A stretch of 64,000 bases of DNA from positions 124,001-188,000 of the forward strand of contig NZ_JAUJZH010000009.1 of NCBI RefSeq assembly GCF_030486595.1, read 5' to 3'. The notes below the pieces were generated by a model. It did no database searches. It was not told where the DNA came from and saw nothing but the letters and a program-made list of their open reading frames with translations. Made by a program: the position numbers and the translations under genes. Positions 1-9,593 of the stretch are shown piece after piece. This stretch comes from Variovorax ginsengisoli (GTDB taxonomy: Bacteria; Pseudomonadota; Gammaproteobacteria; Burkholderiales; Burkholderiaceae_C). Numbering within the stretch: position 1 is the first letter of the stretch; each line of letters starts with the position of its first letter.

Positions 1-1293
1 GATGGCGAGCGCGCGCCGGTCCCGAGAGCTGTCGGCCAGGCCCGCCACGTGCGTCGATGCCAGGTCGATGATCTTCACGGTGCCGGCGCGATCGATCATC
101 ACGTTCTCGGGCCGGATGTCCTGGTGCAGCATCTCCTTGCCATGCAGCGCCTGCAGCCCCTTGGCCAGCTGCTCGACGATGCTGCGCACGCTGTCCAGCG
201 AAGGCCTGTGATGGTCGACCATCCATTGCGCCAGCGTCTGGCCATCGACGTACTCCATGGCGACGAACAGGTGCCCGCGCACGCGCTCGATCGTGCCGGC
301 CTTGACGACGTGGGGGCTGTCGACCCGCCGTGCCACCCATTCCTCGAGGACGAAGCGGTCCAGGTAGTCGGGGTCGTCGCGCAGGTCGACCGACGGAAGC
401 TTGAGCACCACGGGGTGCCCGCGGGCGTCGTCCAGCGCCAGGTGCACGTGGCTGCGCGCACTGACCTGAAGCTCGCGCACCAGGGTGAAGCCCTCGAAGC
501 GCGCCCGCGGGGCGAGCGCGGGCGGGATCGCCAGCGCCTGGCGCTGCGACTGCAGCTGCGCGGCGTCCGCCGCCGGGAGTTCGTCGATGCGCAGCAGCTG
601 GACCGTGCGGTCGTCGCCGCTCCGCGCGTTCGACGTCAGCAGGCGGGCGGCTTCGTCGAGGTCGTCGCCGCAGCGGGCCAGTGCGTGGTGCACCGCCCGG
701 GCGTCGAGGCCGGTCCAGGCGCCATCCGTGGCCAGCAGGTAGACCTCGCCGACTTCCGCTTCCCAGCAGCGATAGTCGATCTCCACGTTGGGGCCCGCCC
801 CCAGGGCGCGTGACAGGTACGACTCGACCGACGACAGGTGGACCCGGTGGTCCTCCGTGAGCTGCTCCAAGGCTTGCGGATGCAGGCGGTAGATTCGCGC
901 GTCGCCGACGTGCAGCAGGTGCACGTCGCGGCCCTTGAGGACCAGTGCGCTGAAGGTGCAGACGTAGCCGCTGTCCCTGTCGAAGCGGGCGTCGCTGCGC
1001 AGGGTCTGGGCATGCAGCCAGGCGTTGGTGGCGCCCAACACCCGCTGGGCCGAGCGGCGCACCGACCAGGCCTCGGAGGTGGCGTAGTAGTCGTCGAGGA
1101 AGCCGCGCACCGCCGCTGCGCTGGCGACCTGGCTGACGCGGCTGGAGCCGATCCCGTCGGCGATCGCGATCGCGATGCCCTTGGTCGTCCGCAGCGATCC
1201 TTCCGGCAGCATGGCGCCGTGGAAATCCTGGTTGACCGGCCCCGGCCCGGCCAGCGAATGCTGGCCGAGCGTCACGCGCAAGGCGCTGCCCAT
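1..1293 (-). CDS. PP2C-type phosphatase / Ser-Thr kinase fusion (partial, C-terminus beyond left edge)
   Basis: 431 residues are visible; the gene continues past base 1. The N-terminal half is a PP2C-type phosphatase: NQD at residues 21-23, the metal motif DGIG at 46-49, and a later LLATDGAW block. After a linker near residue 230-260 comes a kinase domain with the catalytic-loop motif HQDIRPEN at 390-397 and KIIDLAST where DFG normally sits, so the activation-loop Asp is kept but the Gly is not. The ATG lies 13 bases after the nitrite channel stop, so it is probably the last gene of the nirBDC-type operon. Such kinase/phosphatase fusions are known beside nitrate/nitrite assimilation genes; a role in regulating uptake or reduction is inference. 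The domain call is firm, the substrate unknown. Confidence 0.85.
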   Translation of the reverse strand, partial: MGSALRVTLGQHSLAGPGPVNQDFHGAMLPEGSLRTTKGIAIAIADGIGSSRVSQVASAAAVRGFLDDYYATSEAWSVRRSAQRVLGATNAWLHAQTLRSDARFDRDSGYVCTFSALVLKGRDVHLLHVGDARIYRLHPQALEQLTEDHRVHLSSVESYLSRALGAGPNVEIDYRCWEAEVGEVYLLATDGAWTGLDARAVHHALARCGDDLDEAARLLTSNARSGDDRTVQLLRIDELPAADAAQLQSQRQALAIPPALAPRARFEGFTLVRELQVSARSHVHLALDDARGHPVVLKLPSVDLRDDPDYLDRFVLEEWVARRVDSPHVVKAGTIERVRGHLFVAMEYVDGQTLAQWMVDHHRPSLDSVRSIVEQLAKGLQALHGKEMLHQDIRPENVMIDRAGTVKIIDLASTHVAGLADSSRDRRALAI

Positions 1294-1306
1294 GAAGGCG
1301 CTGCGC

Positions 1307-2119
1307 TCAGCCCACGACCCGCTTCGGCGCCGTCTTGTAGTGGGTCGCGTACAGGGTCGCGCCGACGAAGGTCAGGCCGCCGACCAGGTTGCCCAGCACG
1401 GTGGGGATCTCGTTCCAGATCAGGTAGTCCATCAGCGTGAACTTGCCGCCCAGCAGCAGGCCGGTGGGAAACAGGAACATGTTGACGATCGAATGCTCGA
1501 AGCCCATGTAGAAGAAGACCATCACCGGCATCCACATGCCGATGGCCTTGCCGGACACCGTGGTCGACATCATGGCGGCGACCACCCCGGTCGACACCAT
1601 CCAGTTGCACATCACGCCGCGGATGAACAAGGTCAGCATGCCGGCGGCGCCGTGCGCGGCATAGCCCAGGGTGCGGCCTTCGCCGATGTGGCCGAGCTTC
1701 TCGCCGACCGCATTGGGCGCCTCGCTGAAGCCGAAGGTGAAGATGATCGCCATGAAGACCGCGACCGTCAGCGCGCCGGCGAAGTTGCCGACGAACACCA
1801 GCCCCCAGTTGCGCAGGCAGCCGCGCCAGGTGGCGCCGGGGCGCTTGTCGAGCACGGCCAGCGGCACCAGCGTGAAGACGCCGGTCAGCAGGTCGAAGCC
1901 CATCAGGTACAGCATGATGAAGCCGACCGGGAACAGCATCGCGCCGACCAGCGCGTTGCCGGTGTTGACGGACACGGTCACGGCGAAGGCGGCCGCCAGC
2001 GCCAGGATGGCGCCGGCCATGTAGGCGCGGATCAGCGTGTCGCGGGTCGACATCAGCAGCTTGGATTCGCCGGCATCGACCATCTTGGTCACGAACTCGG
2101 CAGGGGCTAGGTAGGCCAT
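1307..2119 (-). CDS. formate/nitrite transporter family channel, probably nitrite uptake
   Basis: 270-residue, very hydrophobic protein of the FNT (FocA/NirC) family with about six membrane segments and the family-typical FxxGFEHSIVNMF region in the second half. FNT proteins are pentameric inner-membrane channels for formate, nitrite or related anions. Its place directly downstream of nirB and nirD (50 bases after nirD) makes nitrite the likely substrate, so NirC-like function is inferred from context. The start has a purine-rich ribosome site, and the stop is 13 bases before the downstream phosphatase/kinase, consistent with one transcript. Confidence 0.9.
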   Translation of the reverse strand: MAYLAPAEFVTKMVDAGESKLLMSTRDTLIRAYMAGAILALAAAFAVTVSVNTGNALVGAMLFPVGFIMLYLMGFDLLTGVFTLVPLAVLDKRPGATWRGCLRNWGLVFVGNFAGALTVAVFMAIIFTFGFSEAPNAVGEKLGHIGEGRTLGYAAHGAAGMLTLFIRGVMCNWMVSTGVVAAMMSTTVSGKAIGMWMPVMVFFYMGFEHSIVNMFLFPTGLLLGGKFTLMDYLIWNEIPTVLGNLVGGLTFVGATLYATHYKTAPKRVVG

Positions 2120-2169
2120 GGGGATTCCTTGGAAAGTGGAAAAGTCGTGAAGCTGCGAGGCGGCGGGGA

Positions 2170-2514
2170 TCAGGCGAGCGCGACCAGCACGCGGCCTTCC
2201 TGCACGCGCACCGCATGGGCACGCACCGAGTGCTCGGGCGCCTCGATGCATTCGCCGCTCTGCAGGTCGAAGTGGTTCTTGTAGAGCGGCGAGGCGACGA
2301 CGATGCGTTCGCCGATGCTGCCCACCAGCCCGCGCGAGAGCACGCTGGCGCCCGCCTTCGGGTCGACGTTGTCGATGGCATAGAGCGCCTGTTGCCGGCC
2401 GACCCGGAAGATCGCGACATGCACGCCCTCGACGAGGGCGCACACGCCGGTATCGGGCAAGATGTCGCCGTCGGCGCAGACGGCGGTCCAGTGGCGTGAT
2501 TCGTTGGTGGTCAT
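2170..2514 (-). CDS. nirD: nitrite reductase [NAD(P)H] small subunit
   Basis: 114-residue Rieske-fold protein matching NirD in length and order of blocks (start with HWTAVCADGDI, middle YAIDNVDPKAGASVLSRGLV, end SVRAHAVRVQEGRVLVAL). The Rieske cluster ligands are absent: the usual Cys/His positions hold other residues, as is normal for assimilatory NirD subunits. It partners NirB in cytoplasmic reduction of nitrite to ammonium. It follows nirB with an 18-base gap on the same strand. Confidence 0.95.
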   Translation of the reverse strand: MTTNESRHWTAVCADGDILPDTGVCALVEGVHVAIFRVGRQQALYAIDNVDPKAGASVLSRGLVGSIGERIVVASPLYKNHFDLQSGECIEAPEHSVRAHAVRVQEGRVLVALA

Positions 2515-2532
2515 CTCGAAGTCCTCGGGTGT

Positions 2533-5058
2533 TCAGGCGGTGGCGGCATCGGCATCGGCACGTTCCTCGCTGCGAGCCGGCCGGATCTGGCCGCGCTCCT
2601 GCACGAAGACGATGTGCTCGTCCGGCTTCTCGCTGTTGACGAAGGAGCGGAAGCGCGCGCGCGTGACCGGGTCGTTCACCGCCGTCTTCCACTCGCACTG
2701 GTAGGTGTCGACCACGTGCTGCATCTGGGCTTCGAGCTCGGCGCCGAGGCCCAGCGTGTCCTCGATCAGCACGCCCTTCAGGTAGTCGAGGCCGCCCTCC
2801 AGGTTGTCGCGCCAGGTGCTGGTGCGCTGCAGGCGGTCGGCGGTGCGGACGTAGAACATCAGGAAGCGATCGATCAGCCGGACCAGCTCTTCCTTGCCCA
2901 GGTCGGAAGCGATCAGTTCGGCATGGCGCGGCTTCATGCCGCCGTTGCCGCAGACGTAGAGGTTCCAGCCGCGCTCGGTGGCGATGATGCCGACGTCCTT
3001 GCCCTGCGCCTCGGCGCATTCGCGGGTACAGCCCGAGACGCCGAACTTGATCTTGTGCGGTGCCCGCAGGCCCTTGTAGCGGTTCTCCAGCTCGACCGCC
3101 AGGCCCACGCTGTCGGCCACGCCGAAGCGGCACCAGGTCGAGCCGACGCAGCTCTTCACGGTGCGCAGCGACTTGCCGTAGGCATGGCCCGATTCGAAGC
3201 CGGCCGCGATCAGTTCCTCCCAGATCGGCGGCAGCTGCTCGACCCGGGCGCCGAACAGGTCGACCCGCTGCCCGCCGGTGATCTTGGTGTAGAGGCCGTA
3301 CTTCTTCGCCACCTGGCCGACGGCGATCAGCCCTTCGGGCGTGACCTCGCCGCCGGGCATGCGCGGCACCACCGAGTAGCTGCCGTCCTTCTGGATGTTG
3401 CCGAGGAAGTAGTCGTTGCTGTCCTGCAGAGGGGCCAGGTCCTTCTTGAGCACGAACTCGTTCCAGCACGACGCGAAGATGCTGGCGGCGGTGGGCTTGC
3501 AGACCGCGCAGCCCAGGCCCTTGCCATGCCTGGCCAGCAGGTCCTCGAAGCTGCGGATCTCGCCGACGCGGATCAGGTGATAGAGCTCCTGGCGCGAATA
3601 GGCGAAGTGCTCGCACAGGTGGTTGTCGACCGCCAGGCCGCGCTTGGCCATCTCGGCCTTCATCACCTGCGTGACCAGCGGCACGCAGCCGCCGCAGGTG
3701 GCGCCGGCCTTGGTGCAGGCCTTGAGTTCGGCGGTGGTGCAGGCGCCTTCGCTGACGGCCGCGCAGATCTGTCCCTTGGTGACGCTGTTGCACGAGCAGA
3801 TCTGGGCGCTGTCGGGCAGCGAATCCACGCCCAGGCCAGGCTTGGCCTTGCCGTCGCTCGAAGGCAGGATCAGGAATTCCGGGTCGGCCGGGAGCGTGAT
3901 GCCGTTCAGCGCCATCTGCAGCAAGGTGCCGTACTCGGTGGCATCGCCGACCAGCACCGCGCCCAGCAGCTGCTTGCCGTCTTCGCTGACCACGATCTTC
4001 TTGTAGATCTGCTTGTGCTCGTTGACGTACTGGTAGGCACGCGACCTGGGCGTCTTGCCGTGGGCGTCGCCGATGCTGGCGACGTCGACGCCCATCAGCT
4101 TGAGCTTGGTGCTCATGTCGGCGCCGGTGAAGGCGGCGTCGTCCTGGCCGGCGATGTGCCGGGCGGCCACGCGGGCCATGTCGTACCCCGGCGCGACCAG
4201 GCCGAAGGTCTGCTCGTTCCACGCGGCGCATTCGCCGATCGCGTAGACATTGCGGTCGCTGGTGCGGCAGTGGCTGTCGATCGCCACGCCGCCGCGCGGG
4301 CCGACCGCCAGCAGGCACTGGCGCGCGAGTTCGTCGCGCGGCCGGATGCCGGCCGAGAACACGATCATGTCGGTCTCCAGGTGGGTGCCGTCGGCGAACA
4401 CCATGCGGTGGCGCGCGCTCGCGCCGTCGGTGATCTCGACCGTGTTGCGCCCGGTGTGCACGTGCAGTCCCAGGCCCTCGATGCTGCTGCGCAGCGCGCG
4501 TCCGCCGCCCTCGTCGACCTGGACCGCCATCAGCCGCGGCGAGAATTCGACGACATGGGTCTCGAGGCCCATGTCGCGCAGCGCCTTGGCGCATTCGAGG
4601 CCCAGCAGGCCGCCGCCCACGACCACGCCGGTCTTCGAGCGGGCGCCGCTGGCCTTCATGGCCTCGAGGTCCTCGATGGTGCGGTAGACGAAGCAGTGGG
4701 GGCGGTCGCGGCCCGGCACCGCCGGCACGAAGGGCGCCGAGCCGGTGGCCAGCACCAGCTTGTCGTAGTGCACCACTTCGCCGTCGGCCGTGGTGAGGGT
4801 GTTGTTGCGCCGCTCGATGGCCACGGCCCTGGCCGCCAGCTTCAGGCTGAAACCGGTGCGCTCGAAGAAGCCCGGCTCGACCAGGGACAGGTCCTCGGCG
4901 GTCTTGCCGGCGAAGAACTCGGACAGGTGCACCCGGTCGTAGGCCGGCCGAGGCTCCTCGCAGAGCACGGTGACCTGCGCCTGCGAGAGCCCGAGTTCGT
5001 GGAGTTGCTCGAGAAACTTGTGGCCCACCATGCCGTGGCCAATCACTGCGATTTTCAT
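2533..5058 (-). CDS. nirB: nitrite reductase [NAD(P)H] large subunit
   Basis: 841 residues, the usual NirB length. Order of domains: FAD/NAD(P)-binding oxidoreductase (residues 1 to about 320, starting MKIAVIGHGMVGHKF), a BFD-like [2Fe-2S] domain (C421, C423, C455, C458), ferredoxin-like half domains, and the sirohaem/[4Fe-4S] domain with ligands C637, C643, C677 and C681 in a Cx5C...Cx3C arrangement. All cofactor residues are present, so it should be active. It catalyses six-electron reduction of nitrite to ammonium with NirD. The ATG at 5056-5058 is chosen because it starts exactly at the conserved dinucleotide-binding fold; an open frame continues upstream without homology. First gene of a four-gene operon. 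Confidence 0.95.
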   Translation of the reverse strand: MKIAVIGHGMVGHKFLEQLHELGLSQAQVTVLCEEPRPAYDRVHLSEFFAGKTAEDLSLVEPGFFERTGFSLKLAARAVAIERRNNTLTTADGEVVHYDKLVLATGSAPFVPAVPGRDRPHCFVYRTIEDLEAMKASGARSKTGVVVGGGLLGLECAKALRDMGLETHVVEFSPRLMAVQVDEGGGRALRSSIEGLGLHVHTGRNTVEITDGASARHRMVFADGTHLETDMIVFSAGIRPRDELARQCLLAVGPRGGVAIDSHCRTSDRNVYAIGECAAWNEQTFGLVAPGYDMARVAARHIAGQDDAAFTGADMSTKLKLMGVDVASIGDAHGKTPRSRAYQYVNEHKQIYKKIVVSEDGKQLLGAVLVGDATEYGTLLQMALNGITLPADPEFLILPSSDGKAKPGLGVDSLPDSAQICSCNSVTKGQICAAVSEGACTTAELKACTKAGATCGGCVPLVTQVMKAEMAKRGLAVDNHLCEHFAYSRQELYHLIRVGEIRSFEDLLARHGKGLGCAVCKPTAASIFASCWNEFVLKKDLAPLQDSNDYFLGNIQKDGSYSVVPRMPGGEVTPEGLIAVGQVAKKYGLYTKITGGQRVDLFGARVEQLPPIWEELIAAGFESGHAYGKSLRTVKSCVGSTWCRFGVADSVGLAVELENRYKGLRAPHKIKFGVSGCTRECAEAQGKDVGIIATERGWNLYVCGNGGMKPRHAELIASDLGKEELVRLIDRFLMFYVRTADRLQRTSTWRDNLEGGLDYLKGVLIEDTLGLGAELEAQMQHVVDTYQCEWKTAVNDPVTRARFRSFVNSEKPDEHIVFVQERGQIRPARSEERADADAATA

Positions 5059-5546
5059 GTCGGATCCTGCACGCAACCGCCCGTGACGGGGTGCAGGCCA
5101 CCATGACTGGCTGTAGCTCAGCCGGTGGCAGCGGGCCCCCGCGTGGAACGGATGCGACTTGGGTTGGAACAGGCGAACCGGCGGCGTCGTTGCTTTCGGT
5201 TCACTCGGATCCCTCGCCATCGTTAGCGGAGGCACTGCAAAAATCCGCGACAACGGTGTCGGCGGAACAGCGAAGGGATTCAAGCAACAACCGTGCCTGC
5301 GGGGTTTGCCCTCGCGGGTCGTGCTTCTGCGGGGAAAGCGCGCGTGATCGGCCCTGGAAGCCGGGCACCGTGCGCCGATGTGGCGCAGCGCTCGCCTGTT
5401 TGGTGCGGAGGAGGTCGGTGGCGCGGGCTCCTGTACACTGACTGCCCATGTCGTGCCAATTCATCCCTGCCGCATCGAGCGCCGCCCTCATGGGCCGCAT
5501 GATGTCGCCTGCCTTCACTCGGGCGAATGGGGCATTGGGTTCACGA
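5059..5546. other. intergenic region between divergent nirB and the thr-type leader
   Basis: 488 bases between the nirB start on the minus strand and the leader peptide on the plus strand. Both transcripts must be controlled from here. A TACACT at 5434-5439 could be a -10 element for the leader, but I see no convincing -35 partner. I could not identify a regulator site or a structured nitrate/nitrite-responsive leader by eye. Open frames here lack protein-like character. Confidence 0.5.
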
Positions 5547-5579
5547 ATGATTACCACCATTACCACCGCGGCCACCTGA
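5547..5579 (+). CDS. threonine/isoleucine-rich leader peptide
   Basis: A ten-codon reading frame, peptide MITTITTAAT, with five ACC threonine codons and two ATT isoleucine codons, ends 114 bases before the homoserine dehydrogenase start. This is the composition expected of a thr-operon attenuator peptide (the E. coli thrL peptide is also Thr/Ile-rich). A GGGT lies seven bases upstream as a weak ribosome site. Translation is not proven, but such a composition directly before a threonine-pathway gene is unlikely by chance. Confidence 0.85.
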   Translation: MITTITTAAT

Positions 5580-5675
5580 GCACGCGCAGGTGGCCGTTTC
5601 GGCAGCCACCTGGTGTTCTCGCTCTCCCCCGAACGAATCCGACCCAGCTCTGGCAGCTGGGTTTTCTGTTTGTTC
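5570..5675 (+). promoter_or_regulatory. putative threonine attenuator (competing hairpins plus terminator)
   Basis: Three complementary segments are visible. GGCCACCTG (5570-5578, overlapping the last leader codons) pairs perfectly with CAGGTGGCC (5587-5595). The latter can pair instead with GCCACCTG (5605-5612). Then CCCAGCT (5643-5649) pairs with AGCTGGG (5655-5661), followed by TTTTCTGTTTGTT, an intrinsic terminator. The third segment can also pair imperfectly with the terminator's 5' arm (CCAG..TGGC, 5644-5654). Ribosome stalling at the threonine codons would mask the first segment. Which fold terminates transcription needs RNA folding; the classical direction is not obvious by eye. Confidence 0.75.
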
Positions 5676-5693
5676 GTCCGTCCGGAGATCTTC

Positions 5694-7061
<1,368 letters not shown>

Positions 7062-7368
7062 TTCAGCGCTTGCGCGGCGATGGAGGTAGTGCAGATCAAA
7101 GAGCAAACCGGACCTTGGGAGGGCGCGCTGGCTCACCTGAGCGAATGGGACGGTGGCTGGCGCTGACGTCCCCAACGCTGCAGCCGCCGGTGCGTCGGTC
7201 GAGGCGTTCATGGCAGTGCTCAAGCGACGTCATGCAGGCCATCGCGAGAAGAGGAGCAGTCCTACGCCGACGTGCCGCGCCAGGTCGCATTGTTCGTTTG
7301 ATCTCGCGGCGACTCTTCTTCCTGGACACCATCTCAAGGGAATCCTTCGAACGGACCTGGGGTTCAAC
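7062..7368. other. intergenic region without a recognisable gene
   Basis: 307 bases between the homoserine dehydrogenase stop and the next lipoprotein start. Open frames on both strands lack family resemblance. I see no terminator with a T-run and no clear repeat. The promoter of the downstream lipoprotein is presumably here. Confidence 0.4.
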
Positions 7369-7986
7369 ATGAAGCAACGGCAACCTTCTCCATGGATCGC
7401 AGTTTGGGCGGCGCTCTTGTTCGCCGGGTGTGCGTCGCCGCCGCAGCGTTGGGGCGAATGGATCGATCCCGCGCTGGGGCCGGGATCGGGCTTTCTGAGG
7501 GATGGCAAGGTTCTTGTCGCGTGCGACTCGTTCGACCTCGCGTCCCGGGCGCAGTGCCAGGACAACCTCCGGCGAGCACTGGAGGCCAGAGGCGTGCGTG
7601 CGGTTGGGGCCCCCTTGGAAACGACGGCGCTCAACCCTCGCGACTGGGAAGGGCAGTTGGCCGCCAGCGCCAATGCGGCGGGCGCAAAGGCCGTTTTCGT
7701 CTTGAGCCTGACGCCTGCCACGACGTCGATGGGCTCGGGCATCTCCGTCGGGGTGGGTGGCTTCAGCTTCGGGCGCGGCGGTGGCGGGGGAATCGGTCTG
7801 AGTGCCCCGATCGGCGGATGGGGGGCTACCGGATTTTCAGCGACGGGGCGCGTTACCGATGTCCGCAATGGGCGGATGGTGTGGACCTCGACCTTCGCTG
7901 CGTCGCCGTCGTCCGATTTCGGCGCCCAGTTTCAAGAACTGACCCGCACCGTGCTGGACGCTGCGCAAGGCGCGGGTCTGCTTTAG
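7369..7986 (+). CDS. hypothetical lipoprotein, glycine-rich middle
   Basis: 205 residues. A type II signal peptide ends in the lipobox LFAGC, so it is probably anchored to the outer or inner membrane on the periplasmic side. The middle (about 125-165) is rich in Gly, Phe and Ser. The last part resembles small periplasmic proteins with a GxxxDxxNGRxVW strand-turn block. I do not recognise the family. The ATG is chosen because the signal peptide begins there. Single gene; the neighbours do not suggest a role. Confidence 0.75.
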   Translation: MKQRQPSPWIAVWAALLFAGCASPPQRWGEWIDPALGPGSGFLRDGKVLVACDSFDLASRAQCQDNLRRALEARGVRAVGAPLETTALNPRDWEGQLAASANAAGAKAVFVLSLTPATTSMGSGISVGVGGFSFGRGGGGGIGLSAPIGGWGATGFSATGRVTDVRNGRMVWTSTFAASPSSDFGAQFQELTRTVLDAAQGAGLL

Positions 7987-8096
7987 GACGGTTGGCTCGA
8001 CGAGCCAGGCGTCAGGACGCCGGCGCGCGGCGCGACAAGAAGTCTCCATGGGGAGAAAGGGTGGAGAAATCCATGATCTCCAATTCGATCGGTCCT

Positions 8097-8351
8097 TCAG
8101 GTCGGCGACTGCGCTTGTTCCAGTGCGACGCTTTCAATTGCGCCGAAGTTCGATTCGCAGGCGTCGAGCAGGCTCTTCGGCCCGTCGCGCGCGCCGAACA
8201 CATCGCGCAGGGCGTCCTCAGAAGTCTCCGCCAAGACACGCGGGCCTTCGCCTGCGCAGCGATGGCGGCAGCAGATGTCGCGGCGCGCGCCGGCGTAAGC
8301 TGCTCGCCGCGACGGGCAGATCGGACCGAGGGCCAGCACGACGTGATACAT
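8097..8351 (-). CDS. possible small DUF1488-like protein
   Basis: 84 residues. The second half (SEDALRDVFGARDG, then ESNFGAIESVAL) resembles DUF1488 proteins, small and of unknown function, which end in an EALxDxFGA...FExNRxxIExxA pattern. The first half matches poorly and is Arg/Cys-rich, so the gene could be degenerate. The frame stays open upstream of the ATG, so the start is unsure. Both strands are open here; I prefer the minus strand because of this pattern. It otherwise fills an empty 438-base gap. Confidence 0.35.
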   Translation of the reverse strand: MYHVVLALGPICPSRRAAYAGARRDICCRHRCAGEGPRVLAETSEDALRDVFGARDGPKSLLDACESNFGAIESVALEQAQSPT

Positions 8352-8404
8352 CGAGTCCTCGACCTCCGGTTCACCTTCCCGGACGGCAAGAATCCCTCTT
8401 GGAA

Positions 8405-8428
8405 ATAGCGCTGACGCGCTAGCGCTAT
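8405..8428 (-). terminator. hairpin at the 3' end of the salicylate/gentisate operon
   Basis: The inverted repeat ATAGCGCT (8405-8412) / AGCGCTAT (8421-8428) straddles the stop codon of gentisate dioxygenase and, read on the minus strand, is followed by a short T-run (TTTCC). It is a plausible but weak intrinsic terminator. Confidence 0.45.
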
Positions 8429-9579
8429 CCGCGCGCTTCGAGTGTTGAAGAGCCGTCGATCGTGGTCGAGCGGTGGGCGTTCAGCGCCTCGAAGATCGGG
8501 GAATCGCTGAACCGGAACAGGTCGAGGCAGGTTGCGGACGTGTCGCATTGCGCGCTGAAGGGCGCCCACGAAGGCACGACGAACATGTCTCCGCGCTTCA
8601 CCGACCATTCGCGCTCACCGACCTTGACGGTGCCGCTGCCCTCGAACACCTGGAACACCGAAGAGCCGACTTCCTGCCGCTTCACCGTGCTGGCGCCGCA
8701 CTTGATGCGGTGCATTTCCGTCCGGATGGTTGGCAGCACATCGCGGCCGGTGCTCGGATTGGTGAAGCGCACCGCCGCATGGCCGGGGCTCATGGTGCCG
8801 GCGTGGCCCTCGGCCTCGAGCGCGAGCTGATCGGCGAGCGCCCGATCGGTGTCCACCCAACGGTAGGCCAGGAGCGGCGTGGCGCTTGGCGACTCGGGCT
8901 GCGACAGGGGCCGCAGTCCGGGATGGCCCCAGAGGCGCTCGGAGCGCGACCGATCGGGCGTTCCCATCTCGGAACTCGCGACCCGCTCGCGTCCGAACTC
9001 GAAGAACTGGGACTCGGTGAGGTAGGAGAACGGGATGTCGAGGCCGTCGATCCACGCCATCGGCGCGGTGGCTGCGTTGTGATGCGAATGCCAGTTCCAC
9101 CCGGCCTGCGGCAGGAAGTCGCCACGGGACATCCGCACGGGGTCGCCGTTGACCACGGTCCAGACGCCTTCGCCTTCGACGACGAACCGGAACGCATGCT
9201 GCGTATGGCGATGTTCGGGCGCGTTCTCGCCCGGCATCAGGTACTGGATGGCGGCCCACAAGGTAGGCGTCGCGAAGGGGCGGCCACCCAGCCCGGGATT
9301 GGCCAGCGCGATCGCACGCCGCTCGCCGCCGCGGCCCACGGGCACGATGCGCCCGGCTTCGCCGGCGAGCTCCAGCAGCCGGTCCCAGCGCCAGAGGTGC
9401 GGCATCGCCTTGCTGCGCGGGTGCTTCGGCATCAGGTCGCCGATCTCGGTCCAGAGCGGCACGAGCAGCTCGGCCTCGAAGCCGCGATAGAGTGCTTCCA
9501 GCGCCGGATTCGGGTCAGGCTGACCCGGACCGGCGACAGCCTTGAGGCGAACGGGAGACGGGGCGGTGTCGTCGGTCAT
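8425..9579 (-). CDS. nagI: gentisate 1,2-dioxygenase
   Basis: 384 residues, a bicupin. Iron-binding histidines are in the first cupin: PEHRHTQHAF (H123, H125, H128) and WNWHSHHN (H164, H166, H167). A second cupin near residues 290-370 ends RGDMFVVPSWAPF. The enzyme opens gentisate between C1 and C2 to give maleylpyruvate. It lies 14 bases after the fumarylpyruvate hydrolase gene, in one operon with salicylate 5-hydroxylase, which makes gentisate. Family and role are firm. Confidence 0.93.
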   Translation of the reverse strand: MTDDTAPSPVRLKAVAGPGQPDPNPALEALYRGFEAELLVPLWTEIGDLMPKHPRSKAMPHLWRWDRLLELAGEAGRIVPVGRGGERRAIALANPGLGGRPFATPTLWAAIQYLMPGENAPEHRHTQHAFRFVVEGEGVWTVVNGDPVRMSRGDFLPQAGWNWHSHHNAATAPMAWIDGLDIPFSYLTESQFFEFGRERVASSEMGTPDRSRSERLWGHPGLRPLSQPESPSATPLLAYRWVDTDRALADQLALEAEGHAGTMSPGHAAVRFTNPSTGRDVLPTIRTEMHRIKCGASTVKRQEVGSSVFQVFEGSGTVKVGEREWSVKRGDMFVVPSWAPFSAQCDTSATCLDLFRFSDSPIFEALNAHRSTTIDGSSTLEARG

Positions 9580-9593
9580 GGGAACTCCGGACT

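Noticed and set aside
1307..5104. Very long open frame on the minus strand through nirC and nirBD
   Set aside because: It is a GC-rich shadow of the nir genes: its translation is Arg/Ala/Pro/Gly-rich without family motifs until the real nirC frame begins.
2614..5106. 830-codon plus-strand open frame opposite nirB
   Set aside because: Antisense shadow with no recognisable domain; NirB on the other strand has all cofactor ligands.
7096..7383. Small minus-strand frame in the gap after homoserine dehydrogenase
   Set aside because: Low-complexity Arg-rich translation without ribosome site or family resemblance.
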